From: JAFGJQ01 sp964495075
GTDB taxonomy: Bacteria > Planctomycetota > Phycisphaerae > UBA1845
DNA: 64,000 bases
Direction: 5' to 3'
Assembly (NCBI GenBank): GCA_964495075.1
Contig: CAZBUJ010000015.1
Location: 16,850-80,849 of the forward strand
The notes under the pieces were generated by a model. That model did not search any database. It was given only the letters and a program-made list of their open reading frames with translations, and was not told the DNA's origin. Each line of letters begins with the position of its first letter. Positions within the stretch are counted from its first letter, which is position 1. Shown one piece after another: positions 35,376 through 44,801 of this stretch. The position numbers were made by a program, and so were the translations under genes.

Positions 35376-36317
35376 ATGTACGAAAACATGCAAGCATACA
35401 TCGGACCGGGGGCCGGCCTGGCCACTTCCGTCCTCTGGACCGGCACGTCGCTGCTGTTCACCGCCGGCGGCAAGCGGATCGGTCCGACCTGGCTCAATGC
35501 CATCCGCATCGGACTGGCCATCGTGCTGCTCGGGGCGACCCACCGCCTCCTCGCCGGCGCCTGGCTTCCCCCCGCGGTGTGGGGCCAGGTGGTGTTTCTC
35601 GCGGCGTCCGGCGTCGTGGGGCTCGCCATTGGCGATCAGGCCCTGTTCACCGCGTTCGTCGATATCGGGCCGCGACTCGCCATGCTCATCATGGCCACTT
35701 CACCCATTTTCGCCATCCTCTTCGGCTGGGCCGCCTTGGGCGAGACTCTTGGCCCGCTCTCCTGGGTCGGCATTGTCATGACGGTCGTCGGCGTCGGCTG
35801 GGTCGTCCTCGAACGACCCGCCGCGCCTGGACGTCACGCGTGCCACCGGGTGCGCGGCCTGACGCTTGCCTTCGTCGCCGCCGCCTGCCAGGCCGGCGGA
35901 TTGCTGTTGAGCAAGCAGGGGATCGGCCACGGGTGGCTACCGCCCGAGCAACACCTCACGCCCCAGGCCGCGACGTTGGTGCGGATGTGTTTCGCCGGCC
36001 TCGGCATGGTGCCGATCCTCGTGATCCACGGCTTGCGCCAGCGCGGCCGAACCCGACGCTCGGGGTCCTGGGGCGCGGGAGTCGGGTTCGTCGCGTGCGG
36101 CGCCGTGGTCGGACCCTACCTCGGCGTGTGGATGTCGCTGGTGGCCACCGACCGGGCGCCGCTGGGCATCGCCCAGACGCTGTGCTCGTTGAGCCCCGTT
36201 TTCCTGCTGCCGTTCGCGGCGATGATCCACAAGGAGCGCATCGGGGTACGGGCGGTTCTCGGGGCGGTGCTGGCCGTCGGTGGGTCGGCGGTGCTGTTTT
36301 TTCACACTCCCTCGTGA
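35376..36317 (+). CDS. EamA/DMT-family transporter
   Basis: 313 residues from ATG 35376; ATG 35388 is an alternative. Ten membrane helices are arranged as two EamA repeats. The first runs from GLATSVLWTGTSLLFTAGG to WVGIVMTVVGVGWVVLERP, with FGWAALGETLGPLSWVGI near its end. The second runs from LTLAFVAAACQAGGLLLSKQ to HKERIGVRAVLGAVLAVGGS. The A-x-L-G-E and H-K-E-R motifs near the ends of each repeat are typical of drug/metabolite exporters. Substrate unknown. It is transcribed divergently from the TSUP gene. Confidence 0.88.
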   Translation: MYENMQAYIGPGAGLATSVLWTGTSLLFTAGGKRIGPTWLNAIRIGLAIVLLGATHRLLAGAWLPPAVWGQVVFLAASGVVGLAIGDQALFTAFVDIGPRLAMLIMATSPIFAILFGWAALGETLGPLSWVGIVMTVVGVGWVVLERPAAPGRHACHRVRGLTLAFVAAACQAGGLLLSKQGIGHGWLPPEQHLTPQAATLVRMCFAGLGMVPILVIHGLRQRGRTRRSGSWGAGVGFVACGAVVGPYLGVWMSLVATDRAPLGIAQTLCSLSPVFLLPFAAMIHKERIGVRAVLGAVLAVGGSAVLFFHTPS

Positions 36318-36494
36318 CCGCCCCGGGCGGGCGTCGAGATGGCGCGGAACGTAGCCGTTTGTGGCGTCATTGGTTCCGCTCACCGATCGATCCGCGCCGC
36401 GCGTGGCACGAAGATTGCATATCGCTAATGCGTGCGGTTGCCAGGCATACGCTGATGTACGGCTCAGCGAGCGGGCAGTACGTGGAGATTCATC

Positions 36495-37661
36495 ATGATC
36501 CTGCGGCGAGCGGACCGCCTGGAACGTATTCCTCCGTACCTGGCATTCGAGATCGACCAGCGGAAACGCAAGGCCATCGCCGACGGCGTCGACGTGATCG
36601 ACTTCGGTGTGGGCGACCCGGACAGGCCGACGCCGGACTTCGTCATCGACTCCATGGCTCGGGCTATCCGGGATCCGGCCAATCACACCTACTCGCTGGG
36701 TGCCGGCGTCGCCGAGTTCCGGCGCGCCGCGGCCGACTCGGTCGAACGGCGGTTCGGCGCCCGGTTCGACCCGGTCACCGAACTGGTGCCGCTGATCGGC
36801 TCGAAGGATGCCATCGCCCATCTGCCGCTCGGATTCGTCAACCCCGGCGACGTGGTGCTGGTGCCCGACCCGGGCTACCCCGCGTACGAGCGGGGCTGCA
36901 TCTTGGCTGGCGGGCGGCCCCATATGATGGTGCTCTCCGAGGCGAATGGCTGGCTGCCGCGGTTGGAGGACATCCCCCGCGAGGTCGTCCGAAAGGCGCG
37001 GATCCTCTACCTCAACTATCCCAACAACCCGACCGGGGCGGTCGCGCCGCTCGCGTTCTTCGAGCAGGCCGTCGCCTTCGCTCGCGAGCACGATATCCTC
37101 CTCGTCCACGACGCGCCGTACATCGATAATTACTTCGACGCGCCCGCCCCCAGCGTCTTCCAGGTGCCCGACGCCCGCGACTGCGCTATTGAACTCCATT
37201 CGCTCTCGAAGTCGTTCAACATGACGGGGTGGCGGATCGGATTCGCGGTCGGGAACGCCGACGCCCTGAAGGTGCTCGCCTTCGTCAAGAGCAATGTCGA
37301 TTCCGGCCCGTTCAAGGCCGTCCAATGGGCGGCGGCCGACGCCCTGCGCGACGCGACGGGTCAACACATCCAGGCCATGAACGACCTCTACCGCAGACGA
37401 CGGGACCTGCTGGTCGGCGGACTTCGGGAGCTGGGGCTCGATGTCAAGCCGCCCCGGGGTGCCTTCTACGTCTGGGCCCCGTGCCCGGCCGGCCAGGACT
37501 CGCTGACCTTCGCCAGCCGCGCGCTCCAGGAGGCGGCCGTCACCGTGTTCCCGGGTGTCGGGTTCGGCGCGGCGGGGGAAGGGTATTTCCGCATGGGACT
37601 CACCGTGCCGGAGCCCCGGATCCGCGAAGCGCTGGACCGGATGAAGAAAGTGATTGCGTAG
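36495..37661 (+). CDS. Class I aminotransferase, LL-diaminopimelate aminotransferase-like
   Basis: 388 residues. PLP-dependent fold type I. It opens RADRLERIPPYLAFEIDQRK, then FGVGDPDRPTPDFVIDSMAR, HTYSLGAGVAEFRRAAA, LNYPNNPTGAVAPLAFFEQA and HDAPYIDNYFDAP. The Schiff-base Lys239 is in HSLSKSFNMTGWRIGFAVGN, and the substrate Arg is in YFRMGLTVPEPRIREALDRM. The pattern closely follows DapL-type enzymes, which convert tetrahydrodipicolinate to LL-diaminopimelate in lysine and peptidoglycan synthesis. Other aminotransferases of the same subfamily cannot be ruled out without comparison. Confidence 0.82.
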   Translation: MILRRADRLERIPPYLAFEIDQRKRKAIADGVDVIDFGVGDPDRPTPDFVIDSMARAIRDPANHTYSLGAGVAEFRRAAADSVERRFGARFDPVTELVPLIGSKDAIAHLPLGFVNPGDVVLVPDPGYPAYERGCILAGGRPHMMVLSEANGWLPRLEDIPREVVRKARILYLNYPNNPTGAVAPLAFFEQAVAFAREHDILLVHDAPYIDNYFDAPAPSVFQVPDARDCAIELHSLSKSFNMTGWRIGFAVGNADALKVLAFVKSNVDSGPFKAVQWAAADALRDATGQHIQAMNDLYRRRRDLLVGGLRELGLDVKPPRGAFYVWAPCPAGQDSLTFASRALQEAAVTVFPGVGFGAAGEGYFRMGLTVPEPRIREALDRMKKVIA

Positions 37662-37988
37662 CCGCGTTCGCCGCGTGGGAGGACCGGGTCCGGCGACCGG
37701 CCGACGGGAGACGGCCACCGATCATTCCACCGCTTCCGGCGGCGGCGATGCTGGACGATATCAGTCGCGGCCACATAGGATCGGCCGCCGGACAGACGGC
37801 GTTAGTTCAGGCGAAATCGGCGATGGGACGGCTGAAATCTGTGGTTGTCGCGGGGCGCTGAAACTGCTACAAGAACCGTTTCGATTGATCGGCGTCCGAT
37901 TCGCCCGGAGCAGGGGTTGCAACCGAACGCGGGGTACCCGTGCCCGTCCCCACAATACACCATCCGCGAGTTTGCCAGAGGTAAAGCG
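37662..37988. other. Intergenic region, no gene recognised
   Basis: 327 bases between the two aminotransferase genes. A 37-codon frame at 37748-37861 lacks a ribosome site and is not convincing. The right end has AGAGGTAAAG, the ribosome site for the second aminotransferase. A promoter is likely here, because the second aminotransferase is coupled to pckA rather than to the first aminotransferase. Confidence 0.35.
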
Positions 37989-39206
37989 ATGAGCATTAGC
38001 TTGATTGCACGGACGATCGGTGAATCAGCCACGCTGAAGCTGAACGAAACCGCCGCTATCCTACGAAGCAAGGGGGAGCCGGTAATCCACCTCGGCGGCG
38101 GCGAACCCAAGTCCAAAGCCCCCATCGACGCGCTGGTCGCCTCGGCCGGACTCCTCAACTCGGGGGAGATCCGCTACGCCCCCGCCGACGGCACGCCGGG
38201 CATGAAGAAGGCCATCATCCGGTACACCGAAGAGTTCTACAACCGCCGCGTCGAGCCGGAAAACGTGATGGCGTCCGGGGGCGCCAAGCAAGCGATCATG
38301 GTCGCTCTCCAGACCATCCTCAACCCGCAGGAGGAGGTCATCTTCCCGGCCCCTTACTGGGTGAGCTATCCGGAGATGGTCAAGCTCTGCGGGGCCGTCC
38401 CCGTGCCCGTCACGCCCGAAGACGGGACCTTTTATCCGCGCATGCAGGACATCGAGCGAATGGTGACCTCCTACACCAAGGCGGTCATTATCAACAGCCC
38501 CAACAACCCGTCGGGGGCCATGTACTCCGAGCCGTTCATCGCGGACATCGTCGAGTTCTGCGAGAAGCGCGACCTCTACCTCATCATGGATGACATCTAC
38601 CACCGGCTCATCTTCGACGGCCGCAAGCCCATCAACTGCTGGGACTACGCCAGGGACAAGACGGAGAATTCCAAGCTGATCATCATAAACGGCGTCTCCA
38701 AGCAGTACGCGATGACGGGCTTTCGGATCGGCTGGGCGGTGGCGAACAAGAAACTCATCGAGACGATGACCAACATCCAGGGCCATCAGACGTCCGGCCC
38801 GTCGGTGCTCCTGCAGCACGCCGCGGCGGCGGCGATCAACGGCGTGCAGTCGTGCGTCGAAGGACTGCGGCTGACCCTCGAAAACAACCGTAACGTCATG
38901 ATCGAACGCCTGAGGTCGTTCGAAGGCGTCAAGGTCACCCCGCCCGACGGTACCTTCTATTGCTTCGCGGACTTCAGCGTCTACGGAAAGGACTCGACCA
39001 AGATCGCCCAGTTCCTGCTGGACAAGGTCCGGGTCGTCACCGTGCCCGGCGTCGAGTTCGGCATGGACGGTCATCTGCGATTGTCCACGTGCGGGACGAT
39101 CAAGGACATCACGGAAGGCATCGAACGGATGAAGTGGGCCCTGGACCCGAATTCGCCCAACGACCTGTACATCGGCGACCGCAAACTGGTGAGGGATTGG
39201 ACATGA
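37989..39206 (+). CDS. Class I aminotransferase (aspartate/prephenate aminotransferase-like)
   Basis: 405 residues from ATG 37989. PLP fold type I. Motifs are VIHLGGGEPKSKAPIDALVA, IRYAPADGTPGMKKAIIRYT, VIFPAPYWVSYPEMVKLCGA and INSPNNPSGAMYSEPFIADI. Next come MDDIYHRLIFDG, the Schiff-base Lys238 in NGVSKQYAMTGFRIGWAVAN, and an Arg in HLRLSTCGTIKDITEGIERM. Best fit is the bacterial subgroup Ib aspartate or prephenate aminotransferases. Its stop overlaps the PEP carboxykinase start by four bases (ATGA), so oxaloacetate made from aspartate could feed PEP carboxykinase. That link is an inference. Confidence 0.85.
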   Translation: MSISLIARTIGESATLKLNETAAILRSKGEPVIHLGGGEPKSKAPIDALVASAGLLNSGEIRYAPADGTPGMKKAIIRYTEEFYNRRVEPENVMASGGAKQAIMVALQTILNPQEEVIFPAPYWVSYPEMVKLCGAVPVPVTPEDGTFYPRMQDIERMVTSYTKAVIINSPNNPSGAMYSEPFIADIVEFCEKRDLYLIMDDIYHRLIFDGRKPINCWDYARDKTENSKLIIINGVSKQYAMTGFRIGWAVANKKLIETMTNIQGHQTSGPSVLLQHAAAAAINGVQSCVEGLRLTLENNRNVMIERLRSFEGVKVTPPDGTFYCFADFSVYGKDSTKIAQFLLDKVRVVTVPGVEFGMDGHLRLSTCGTIKDITEGIERMKWALDPNSPNDLYIGDRKLVRDWT

Positions 39207-40849
39207 CCAAGTATCTCGAATTCGACACCCCGGCCGTCAAACAGGCGGGCGAACTGGCCAGCGACTATAAGCTGGACAACCACGGCCTCGTGCACCTGGA
39301 CCGCGTATTCTGGAACCTGCCCGAGGCCGCCCTGTACGAGGAAGCCGTGTTCCGCGGCGAAGGGCACATGGTGCACGGCGGCCCTATGCTGGTGAGCACC
39401 GGCCAGCACACCGCCCGGGCGGCATCCGACAAGTTCGTCGTTCGCGAGGAGTCCACCGAGGACGAAATCTGGTGGGGGCAGTACAACCGGCCATGCAGCC
39501 CGGAGAATTTCGGCGCGCTGCTGGGGCGGCTCCAGGCGTTCCTTCAGGGCGAGGAACTCTTCGTCCAGGACTGCTACGCCGGGGCCGACCCGAACTATCG
39601 CTTGCCGGTCCGCGTGATCACCGACAAGGCGTGGCAGAGCCTCTTCGCCCGAAACATGTTCATCGCCATCGAGAACCGGGACGAGCTGAAGAAGCACGTC
39701 CCCGAGTTCACCGTCATCGCCTCGCCGTCCTTCAGGGCGGACCCACGTGTCGACGGCACGCGGTCGGAGACGGCCATCATCATCAACTTCGCCGAGCGGC
39801 TGGCCGTCATCGCCGGCTCCAGCTACGGCGGCGAAATCAAGAAAACCATCTTCACCGTGCTCAATTTCCTGCTGCCGCGGGACGGCGTGCTGGCCATGCA
39901 CTGCTCGGCCAATGTCGGCACGAGCGGCGACGTCGCCCTCTTCTTCGGTTTGAGCGGCACCGGAAAGACGACGCTGTCCGCGGACCCCGCCCGGGCCCTG
40001 ATCGGCGACGACGAGCACGGTTGGAGCGACGAAGGCGTGTTCAACTTCGAGGGCGGATGCTACGCGAAAGTCATCCGACTCTCCGCCGAGCACGAGCCGC
40101 AGATCTACGCCTGCACCCGTCGGTTCGGCACCATTCTGGAGAACGTCGTCTACGACCCGGCCTCCCGCCGGATCGATCTCGACGACGACATGCTCACCGA
40201 AAACACCCGGGCGTCCTACCCCCTCGAGTTCATCCCCAATGTCGTGTCCGAGGGTATGACCCGCACGCACCCCAAGAACGTCATCTTTCTGACCTGCGAC
40301 GCGTCCGGCGTGCTGCCGCCGATCGCCCGCCTGAGCCCGAACCAGGCGATGTACCACTTCATCAGCGGCTACACCTCCAAGATCGCCGGCACCGAAATCG
40401 GTCTCGGCATCGAACCCGTGATCACCTTCAGCGCGTGCTTCGGCGCGCCGTTCATGGTGCATCACCCGTTCAAGTACGCCGAGCTGCTCAAGCGAAAGAT
40501 GGCCAAACACGGCGCGCAGTGCTGGCTCGTCAACACCGGCTGGACGGGCGGTCCGTTCGGGGTCGGCAAGCGGATCAGCATCCGACACACGCGAAACCTG
40601 CTCAATGCCGCCCTGGACGGCCGACTCAGCGACGTGAGCTACCGCGCCGACAGGCTGTTCGACTTCGATGTACCGACCCGCTGCCCCGAGGTGCCGGCCG
40701 AGGTCCTCGACCCTTCTGAATCCTGGGGCAACAAGGACGAGTACTGGAAGAAGTACGACGCCCTGGCCGCCCGGTACATCGAGAACTTCAAGCTCTTCGA
40801 GTCCGGATGCCCGGCCGAGGTCATCGCGGCCGGCCCGAAGCGGCTTTGA
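39203..40849 (+). CDS. pckA: Phosphoenolpyruvate carboxykinase (ATP)
   Basis: 548 residues from ATG 39203, overlapping the aminotransferase stop; GAGGGATTGG is upstream. The ATP-type family is clear from VFRGEGHMVHGGPMLVSTGQ near the N-terminus, DCYAGADPNYRLPVRVITDK, AGSSYGGEIKKTIFTVLNFL, the P-loop FFGLSGTGKTTLSADPARAL, DDEHGWSDEGVFNFEGGCYA, the second metal/nucleotide motif THPKNVIFLTCDASGVLPPI and TGWTGGPFGVGKRISIRHTR. It decarboxylates oxaloacetate to PEP with ATP in gluconeogenesis. Length is normal and no key residue is missing. Confidence 0.97.
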   Translation: MTKYLEFDTPAVKQAGELASDYKLDNHGLVHLDRVFWNLPEAALYEEAVFRGEGHMVHGGPMLVSTGQHTARAASDKFVVREESTEDEIWWGQYNRPCSPENFGALLGRLQAFLQGEELFVQDCYAGADPNYRLPVRVITDKAWQSLFARNMFIAIENRDELKKHVPEFTVIASPSFRADPRVDGTRSETAIIINFAERLAVIAGSSYGGEIKKTIFTVLNFLLPRDGVLAMHCSANVGTSGDVALFFGLSGTGKTTLSADPARALIGDDEHGWSDEGVFNFEGGCYAKVIRLSAEHEPQIYACTRRFGTILENVVYDPASRRIDLDDDMLTENTRASYPLEFIPNVVSEGMTRTHPKNVIFLTCDASGVLPPIARLSPNQAMYHFISGYTSKIAGTEIGLGIEPVITFSACFGAPFMVHHPFKYAELLKRKMAKHGAQCWLVNTGWTGGPFGVGKRISIRHTRNLLNAALDGRLSDVSYRADRLFDFDVPTRCPEVPAEVLDPSESWGNKDEYWKKYDALAARYIENFKLFESGCPAEVIAAGPKRL

Positions 40850-40898
40850 GCCGAGCGCGGCGGCCTTCGTCGGACAACCTGTGAGGAGGGTGTCAGCA

Positions 40899-43787
40899 AT
40901 GGTGCGGGGGGCTTCAGTCGTTGTCGTGGCTACGCTGGCCGTTGGCGTGTGGGCCGCGGGTGCCCGGGGGCAACTCACCGCGGAGGATATCGAGTCTCTG
41001 CGACAGCGGGGCCAGGTCGAGGGCTGGACCTTCACGGTCGGTGAAAGCGAGGCCACGCACCGTTCGATCCACGAGTTATGCGGGTTGCAGGAGCCGGCGA
41101 ATTGGCGCGGCGACGGCCGGTGGGATCCATGCACACCCGTCCGGTCGTCGTACCCCGACGCCTTCGATTGGCGCGATTACGGCGCCGTGCCGCCCGTCCG
41201 CAACCAGGGCGGCTGTGGCAGTTGTTGGGCGTTCGCCGCGATGGGCGCGACCGAGAGCGCGATCGCCATCCACGATGGATTGATCGTCGACCTGTCGGAA
41301 CAGTGGCTGATCAGTTGTACCGGCGCCGGCAACTGCGGCGGTGGCTGGCACTACGCGGCGTTCCGGTATATCGAATGCGACCACCTGGGCGGGTCCTGCG
41401 ACGGCCGGGGGGCGGTGTTCGAAACCGGCTTCCCGTACGTGGCGTGGAACGCGCCGTGCCGCTGCCCCTACCATCACCCGTACTGCCTTCAATCGTCGGC
41501 TTTCATCGGCGATCCCGACAGCATCCCCAGCAAGGACCAGATTCGCCAGGCGATCACCAACCACGGGCCGGTGGCGGTATGCGTCCACGTCAATGACGCC
41601 TTCCATGCCTACTCGGGCGGTGTGTTCAACGCCTGCGAGGGCGGCGACATCAACCACGCGGTGGTCATCGTCGGCTGGGAGGAGGCGGGCAACATCTGGA
41701 TCGTCCGCAACTCGTGGGGCGAGTCGTGGGGCGAAGACGGATACATGCGAATCGAGGATCGATGCTCCCGTATCGGCTACGCCGCGTGCTACGTCGACTA
41801 CGCCCCCGTCCAAGACTGTAACGATAACGGTGTGGCGGACTACATCGACGTGGCCGACGGCGAAAGCCGCGACTGCAACGATAACGGGGTGCCGGACGAG
41901 TGTGAGGAGCATACGCGAACCGGACTGGCCGCCGCGTACTATGATACCCTCGACCTCGCCGGTCCGCCGCGCGGGCATCTCGATGCAACGGTGGAATTCC
42001 CGTGGGGATCGGCGGGACCGGTGGGCGGCTTCGAGCCGGACAGCTTCAGTGCGCGATGGACGGGGTTCGTGCACACGCCGGCCGCCGCCGGCGAGTACAC
42101 GTTCTACACGCGCACGGACGATGGCGTCCGGCTCTGGATCGCGGACCAACTGATCGTCGACAAGTGGATCGATCAGGCACCCGCCGAATGGTCGGGAACC
42201 ATCACGCTGGAAGCGGACACCGAGTATCCCGTCCGGATGGAGTACTACGAGAACGGCGGCGGGGCGGTCGCGGAACTGTGGTGGCAGCCGCCCGGACAGG
42301 CCAAGGTAATCATCCCCGCCGGCCAGCTCATCCCCGGACGCGACTGCAACGACAACGATCGCCCCGATGCGTGTGATCTGACCGATGGGACCAGCGGGGA
42401 CTGCAACGCCAATGGCATCCCCGACGAATGCGAGTCCCCCGACTGCAACGGCAACCGCCGGCCGGACGAATGCGACCTCGCGGACGGCCGCAGCCCGGAC
42501 GGCAACGGCAACCGCGTACCGGACGAATGCGAAGCCGAAACGCTCTACGTGGACGCGGCAGCCACGGGCGCCGGCACCGGCCTCAGTTGGGCGGATGCCT
42601 ATACGAACCTCACGCCCGCCCTGGGCGTCGCGGCGAACCCGGACAACCCCCTGGCGGAGATCCAGGTCGCGGAAGGGGTCTACCATCCCGATCAGGGATC
42701 AGGTGACCGGTCGGCTGCGTTCACGCTGTCCGGCGAGACCGTGTTGCAGGGCGGGTTCGCGTCTGGCGGCGGGCAGCACGATCCGGCCACGCGACCCACC
42801 ATCCTCAGCGGCGACATCGGAGTGAGCGAGGACCCGGCCGACAACTGCTACCACGTGATCACCGTCAACGGCGCGGCGAGCGACATCGTACTGGACGGAT
42901 TCACCATCGCGTTCGCATTGGCCGACGCAAGCACGCCGCACGATCGCGGCGCGGGTATCCACCACACCGCCGGCCGGTTGACGCTGCTCAATTGCCGTTT
43001 CGTGGGCAACCAGGCCCGCGTCGGTGCGGGTGTCTTCAGTGCGGATGCCGCGCTGGTGGCCGCCAACTGCGCGTTCTCCGGCAACATCGCGGATGCGTGG
43101 GCCGGCGGCGCGATGCATCTGGACAACGCGCAGGCCACGCTGACCAACTGCACCTTCGTGGGCAATCAGGCCGCCCTGAGTCATGGGGCGGCGCTGCGCG
43201 TCGTGGCCGGCGGCGACGTCGTGTTGTGCAACGACATCCTGTGGGCCAACCGGGCGGACGGTGCCGGTGGTGAAGCGGCCCAGATCAGCGTCGGGCCGGA
43301 AGCCACGCTCACCGCGTTCTACTGTTGCATCGAGGGCTGGTCCGGCACGCTGGATGGTCTCGCTTGCGCGGGCGGGGATCCGCTGCTGCGGGACCCGGAC
43401 GGGCCGGATGACCGGCTCGGCACGATCGACGATGACCCGCGCCTGGACGCCGGCTCGCCGTGCATCGACGCCGGCGACAACCCCGCGGCCGCCATGTTAG
43501 GCATCACGACCGATTTGTTCGGTGCGCCCCGGTTCGTCGACGACGTGGGCACCCCCGACACCGGGTACGGCGGCTCGCCCGTGATCGACATGGGCGTGCA
43601 CGAATACTTTGCACCGGCCGACTTCGACGCCGACGCCGATGTGGATCTGACCGATTTTCAGGCCTTCCAATCCTGTTTCGGTTTGCCCGGGTTGACGGAT
43701 TGCACGCCTGGTGATTTGGACCAGGACGGCATGGTGAACGCGTCCGACGTCGCGCCGTTCGTCGCACGAATTGAAGGCCCTTCCTGA
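40899..43787 (+). CDS. Exported papain-like protease with PA14, beta-helix and dockerin-like parts
   Basis: 962 residues from ATG 40899 (GAGGAGGG at 40883-40890). Signal peptide 1-25. The C1A protease domain at about 85-290 has Gln103 and Cys109 (NQGGCGSCWAFAAMGATESA), His253 (GGDINHAVVIVGWE) and Asn271 (RNSWGESWGEDGYMRI), so it is complete. Type-3-like calcium repeats (DCNDNGVPDECE) flank a PA14 domain (about 345-465, FVHTPAAAGEYTFYTRTDDG). A right-handed beta-helix follows from about 545 to 890 (LDGFTIAFALADASTPHDRG, LTLLNCRFVGNQARVGAG). The C-terminus has calcium loops DFDADADVDLTDF and DLDQDGMVNASDV. Probably a secreted or surface protease that binds carbohydrate or matrix. No propeptide of normal length is evident beyond about 60 residues. 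Confidence 0.88.
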   Translation: MVRGASVVVVATLAVGVWAAGARGQLTAEDIESLRQRGQVEGWTFTVGESEATHRSIHELCGLQEPANWRGDGRWDPCTPVRSSYPDAFDWRDYGAVPPVRNQGGCGSCWAFAAMGATESAIAIHDGLIVDLSEQWLISCTGAGNCGGGWHYAAFRYIECDHLGGSCDGRGAVFETGFPYVAWNAPCRCPYHHPYCLQSSAFIGDPDSIPSKDQIRQAITNHGPVAVCVHVNDAFHAYSGGVFNACEGGDINHAVVIVGWEEAGNIWIVRNSWGESWGEDGYMRIEDRCSRIGYAACYVDYAPVQDCNDNGVADYIDVADGESRDCNDNGVPDECEEHTRTGLAAAYYDTLDLAGPPRGHLDATVEFPWGSAGPVGGFEPDSFSARWTGFVHTPAAAGEYTFYTRTDDGVRLWIADQLIVDKWIDQAPAEWSGTITLEADTEYPVRMEYYENGGGAVAELWWQPPGQAKVIIPAGQLIPGRDCNDNDRPDACDLTDGTSGDCNANGIPDECESPDCNGNRRPDECDLADGRSPDGNGNRVPDECEAETLYVDAAATGAGTGLSWADAYTNLTPALGVAANPDNPLAEIQVAEGVYHPDQGSGDRSAAFTLSGETVLQGGFASGGGQHDPATRPTILSGDIGVSEDPADNCYHVITVNGAASDIVLDGFTIAFALADASTPHDRGAGIHHTAGRLTLLNCRFVGNQARVGAGVFSADAALVAANCAFSGNIADAWAGGAMHLDNAQATLTNCTFVGNQAALSHGAALRVVAGGDVVLCNDILWANRADGAGGEAAQISVGPEATLTAFYCCIEGWSGTLDGLACAGGDPLLRDPDGPDDRLGTIDDDPRLDAGSPCIDAGDNPAAAMLGITTDLFGAPRFVDDVGTPDTGYGGSPVIDMGVHEYFAPADFDADADVDLTDFQAFQSCFGLPGLTDCTPGDLDQDGMVNASDVAPFVARIEGPS

Positions 43788-44054
43788 CTTCCAACGCGCT
43801 CTGCCCGCCGATCCATCCCGCGGCATTGCCCACGCCCCCTTCCGGCGTGACAGAAGCGTTGACGTGCTCGGTTGTTTACGACGCAGCAGCGCCAGGTAGG
43901 GCCGATTACCGAAACTGTCCGATCGGCCCCATGGCCCACGCAGCCCCCAGTATCCTCCTCAACGGGCGAGACGTGACACATCATGGGCGGCTCGCCCAAG
44001 GCGAGGTTTACGCCGCCATCCGCAATCCGTCACGTCGGATGCGCGGCACCCGGA

Positions 44055-44801
44055 TCAGGCCGCGGGTCCGGCAAGCCGCTGCTCAAACTCCCAGTAATCG
44101 CCCAGGTCGACGTCCGTATCCTGATCGAAATCGAAGTAGCAACGGCAAGCCGGGGTGGCCTGAATGCCCGCACCCGTGAAACAACGTTGGAAGTTCGCAA
44201 AGTCCGCGAGATCCACGTCGTCGTCCTGGTCGGAGTCGCCCGTCCGGCACGTGACAATCTTCACCCACCCCGTCGCCGAAATATCCCCCGTCACATCCGA
44301 CAGGTCGAGGCGGCGCATCCGCGTGCGGGCATAGGTACCCATCGATGCCGCGAAACGCACCTCCGTCCCCGGCGTGTGGCTCACCGGCGCGAACTCGAAT
44401 CGCGTGATCACCAAGCCTCCCGGCGGAACCGGTGCTTCCTGCCCACCCGGAGCGAGTGCAGTGAACAACGCGTCACCGTCGTGCAGGTCGGCGTTGATGC
44501 CGTCGGGGTCGGGCAGAAAATGACTGCTCATGAACGGGTAGCCCGCGTGGGAATCGTCCACGCCGATCAAATCCAGATGAGCGGGATCCCAAAGGACAAT
44601 CGCATCCAGCGCCGCGAAGTACTGCGTGGTTTCATCGTCCGATGCGGCGACCAGGTCGATCTCAACCGTGTCGTCAAGCCCGACCGTCTGCTCCGCCGGC
44701 GACCAGAGAAGGTCGATGTCGGCCGCAGCGGGCGGCGCGAATGTGCCCCCGCTCAGCCCCATGGCGACGGCGGCGGACCACAGAATTCTCCGAGTACCCA
44801 T
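44055..44801 (-). CDS. Exported cohesin-like protein with dockerin-like tail
   Basis: 248 residues from ATG 44801, with AGGAG nine bases upstream. Signal peptide 1-27 (cleaved near PPAAAD). Residues 28-180 form a beta-rich domain that starts IDLLWSPAEQTVGLDDTVEI and has YFAALDAIVLWDPAHLDLIG, the pattern of cohesin-like domains, in which an early strand is followed by a-x-x-F-D-P-x-x-L. A TYARTRMRRLDLSDVTG stretch follows. The C-terminus has two calcium loops, DSDQDDDVDLADFANF and DFDQDTDVDLGDYWEF. A protein carrying both cohesin-like and dockerin-like parts could chain or anchor at the surface. It is the smallest of the exported family here and is convergent with the papain-like gene. Confidence 0.75.
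   Translation of the reverse strand: MGTRRILWSAAVAMGLSGGTFAPPAAADIDLLWSPAEQTVGLDDTVEIDLVAASDDETTQYFAALDAIVLWDPAHLDLIGVDDSHAGYPFMSSHFLPDPDGINADLHDGDALFTALAPGGQEAPVPPGGLVITRFEFAPVSHTPGTEVRFAASMGTYARTRMRRLDLSDVTGDISATGWVKIVTCRTGDSDQDDDVDLADFANFQRCFTGAGIQATPACRCYFDFDQDTDVDLGDYWEFEQRLAGPAA

Noticed and set aside
37748..37861. 37-codon frame between the aminotransferase genes
   Set aside because: No ribosome site, no hydrophobic or domain pattern, and a composition typical of intergenic GC-rich DNA.
39071..41134. Open frame of about 687 codons on the minus strand over pckA
   Set aside because: Antisense shadow of a highly conserved metabolic gene; no recognisable domain.
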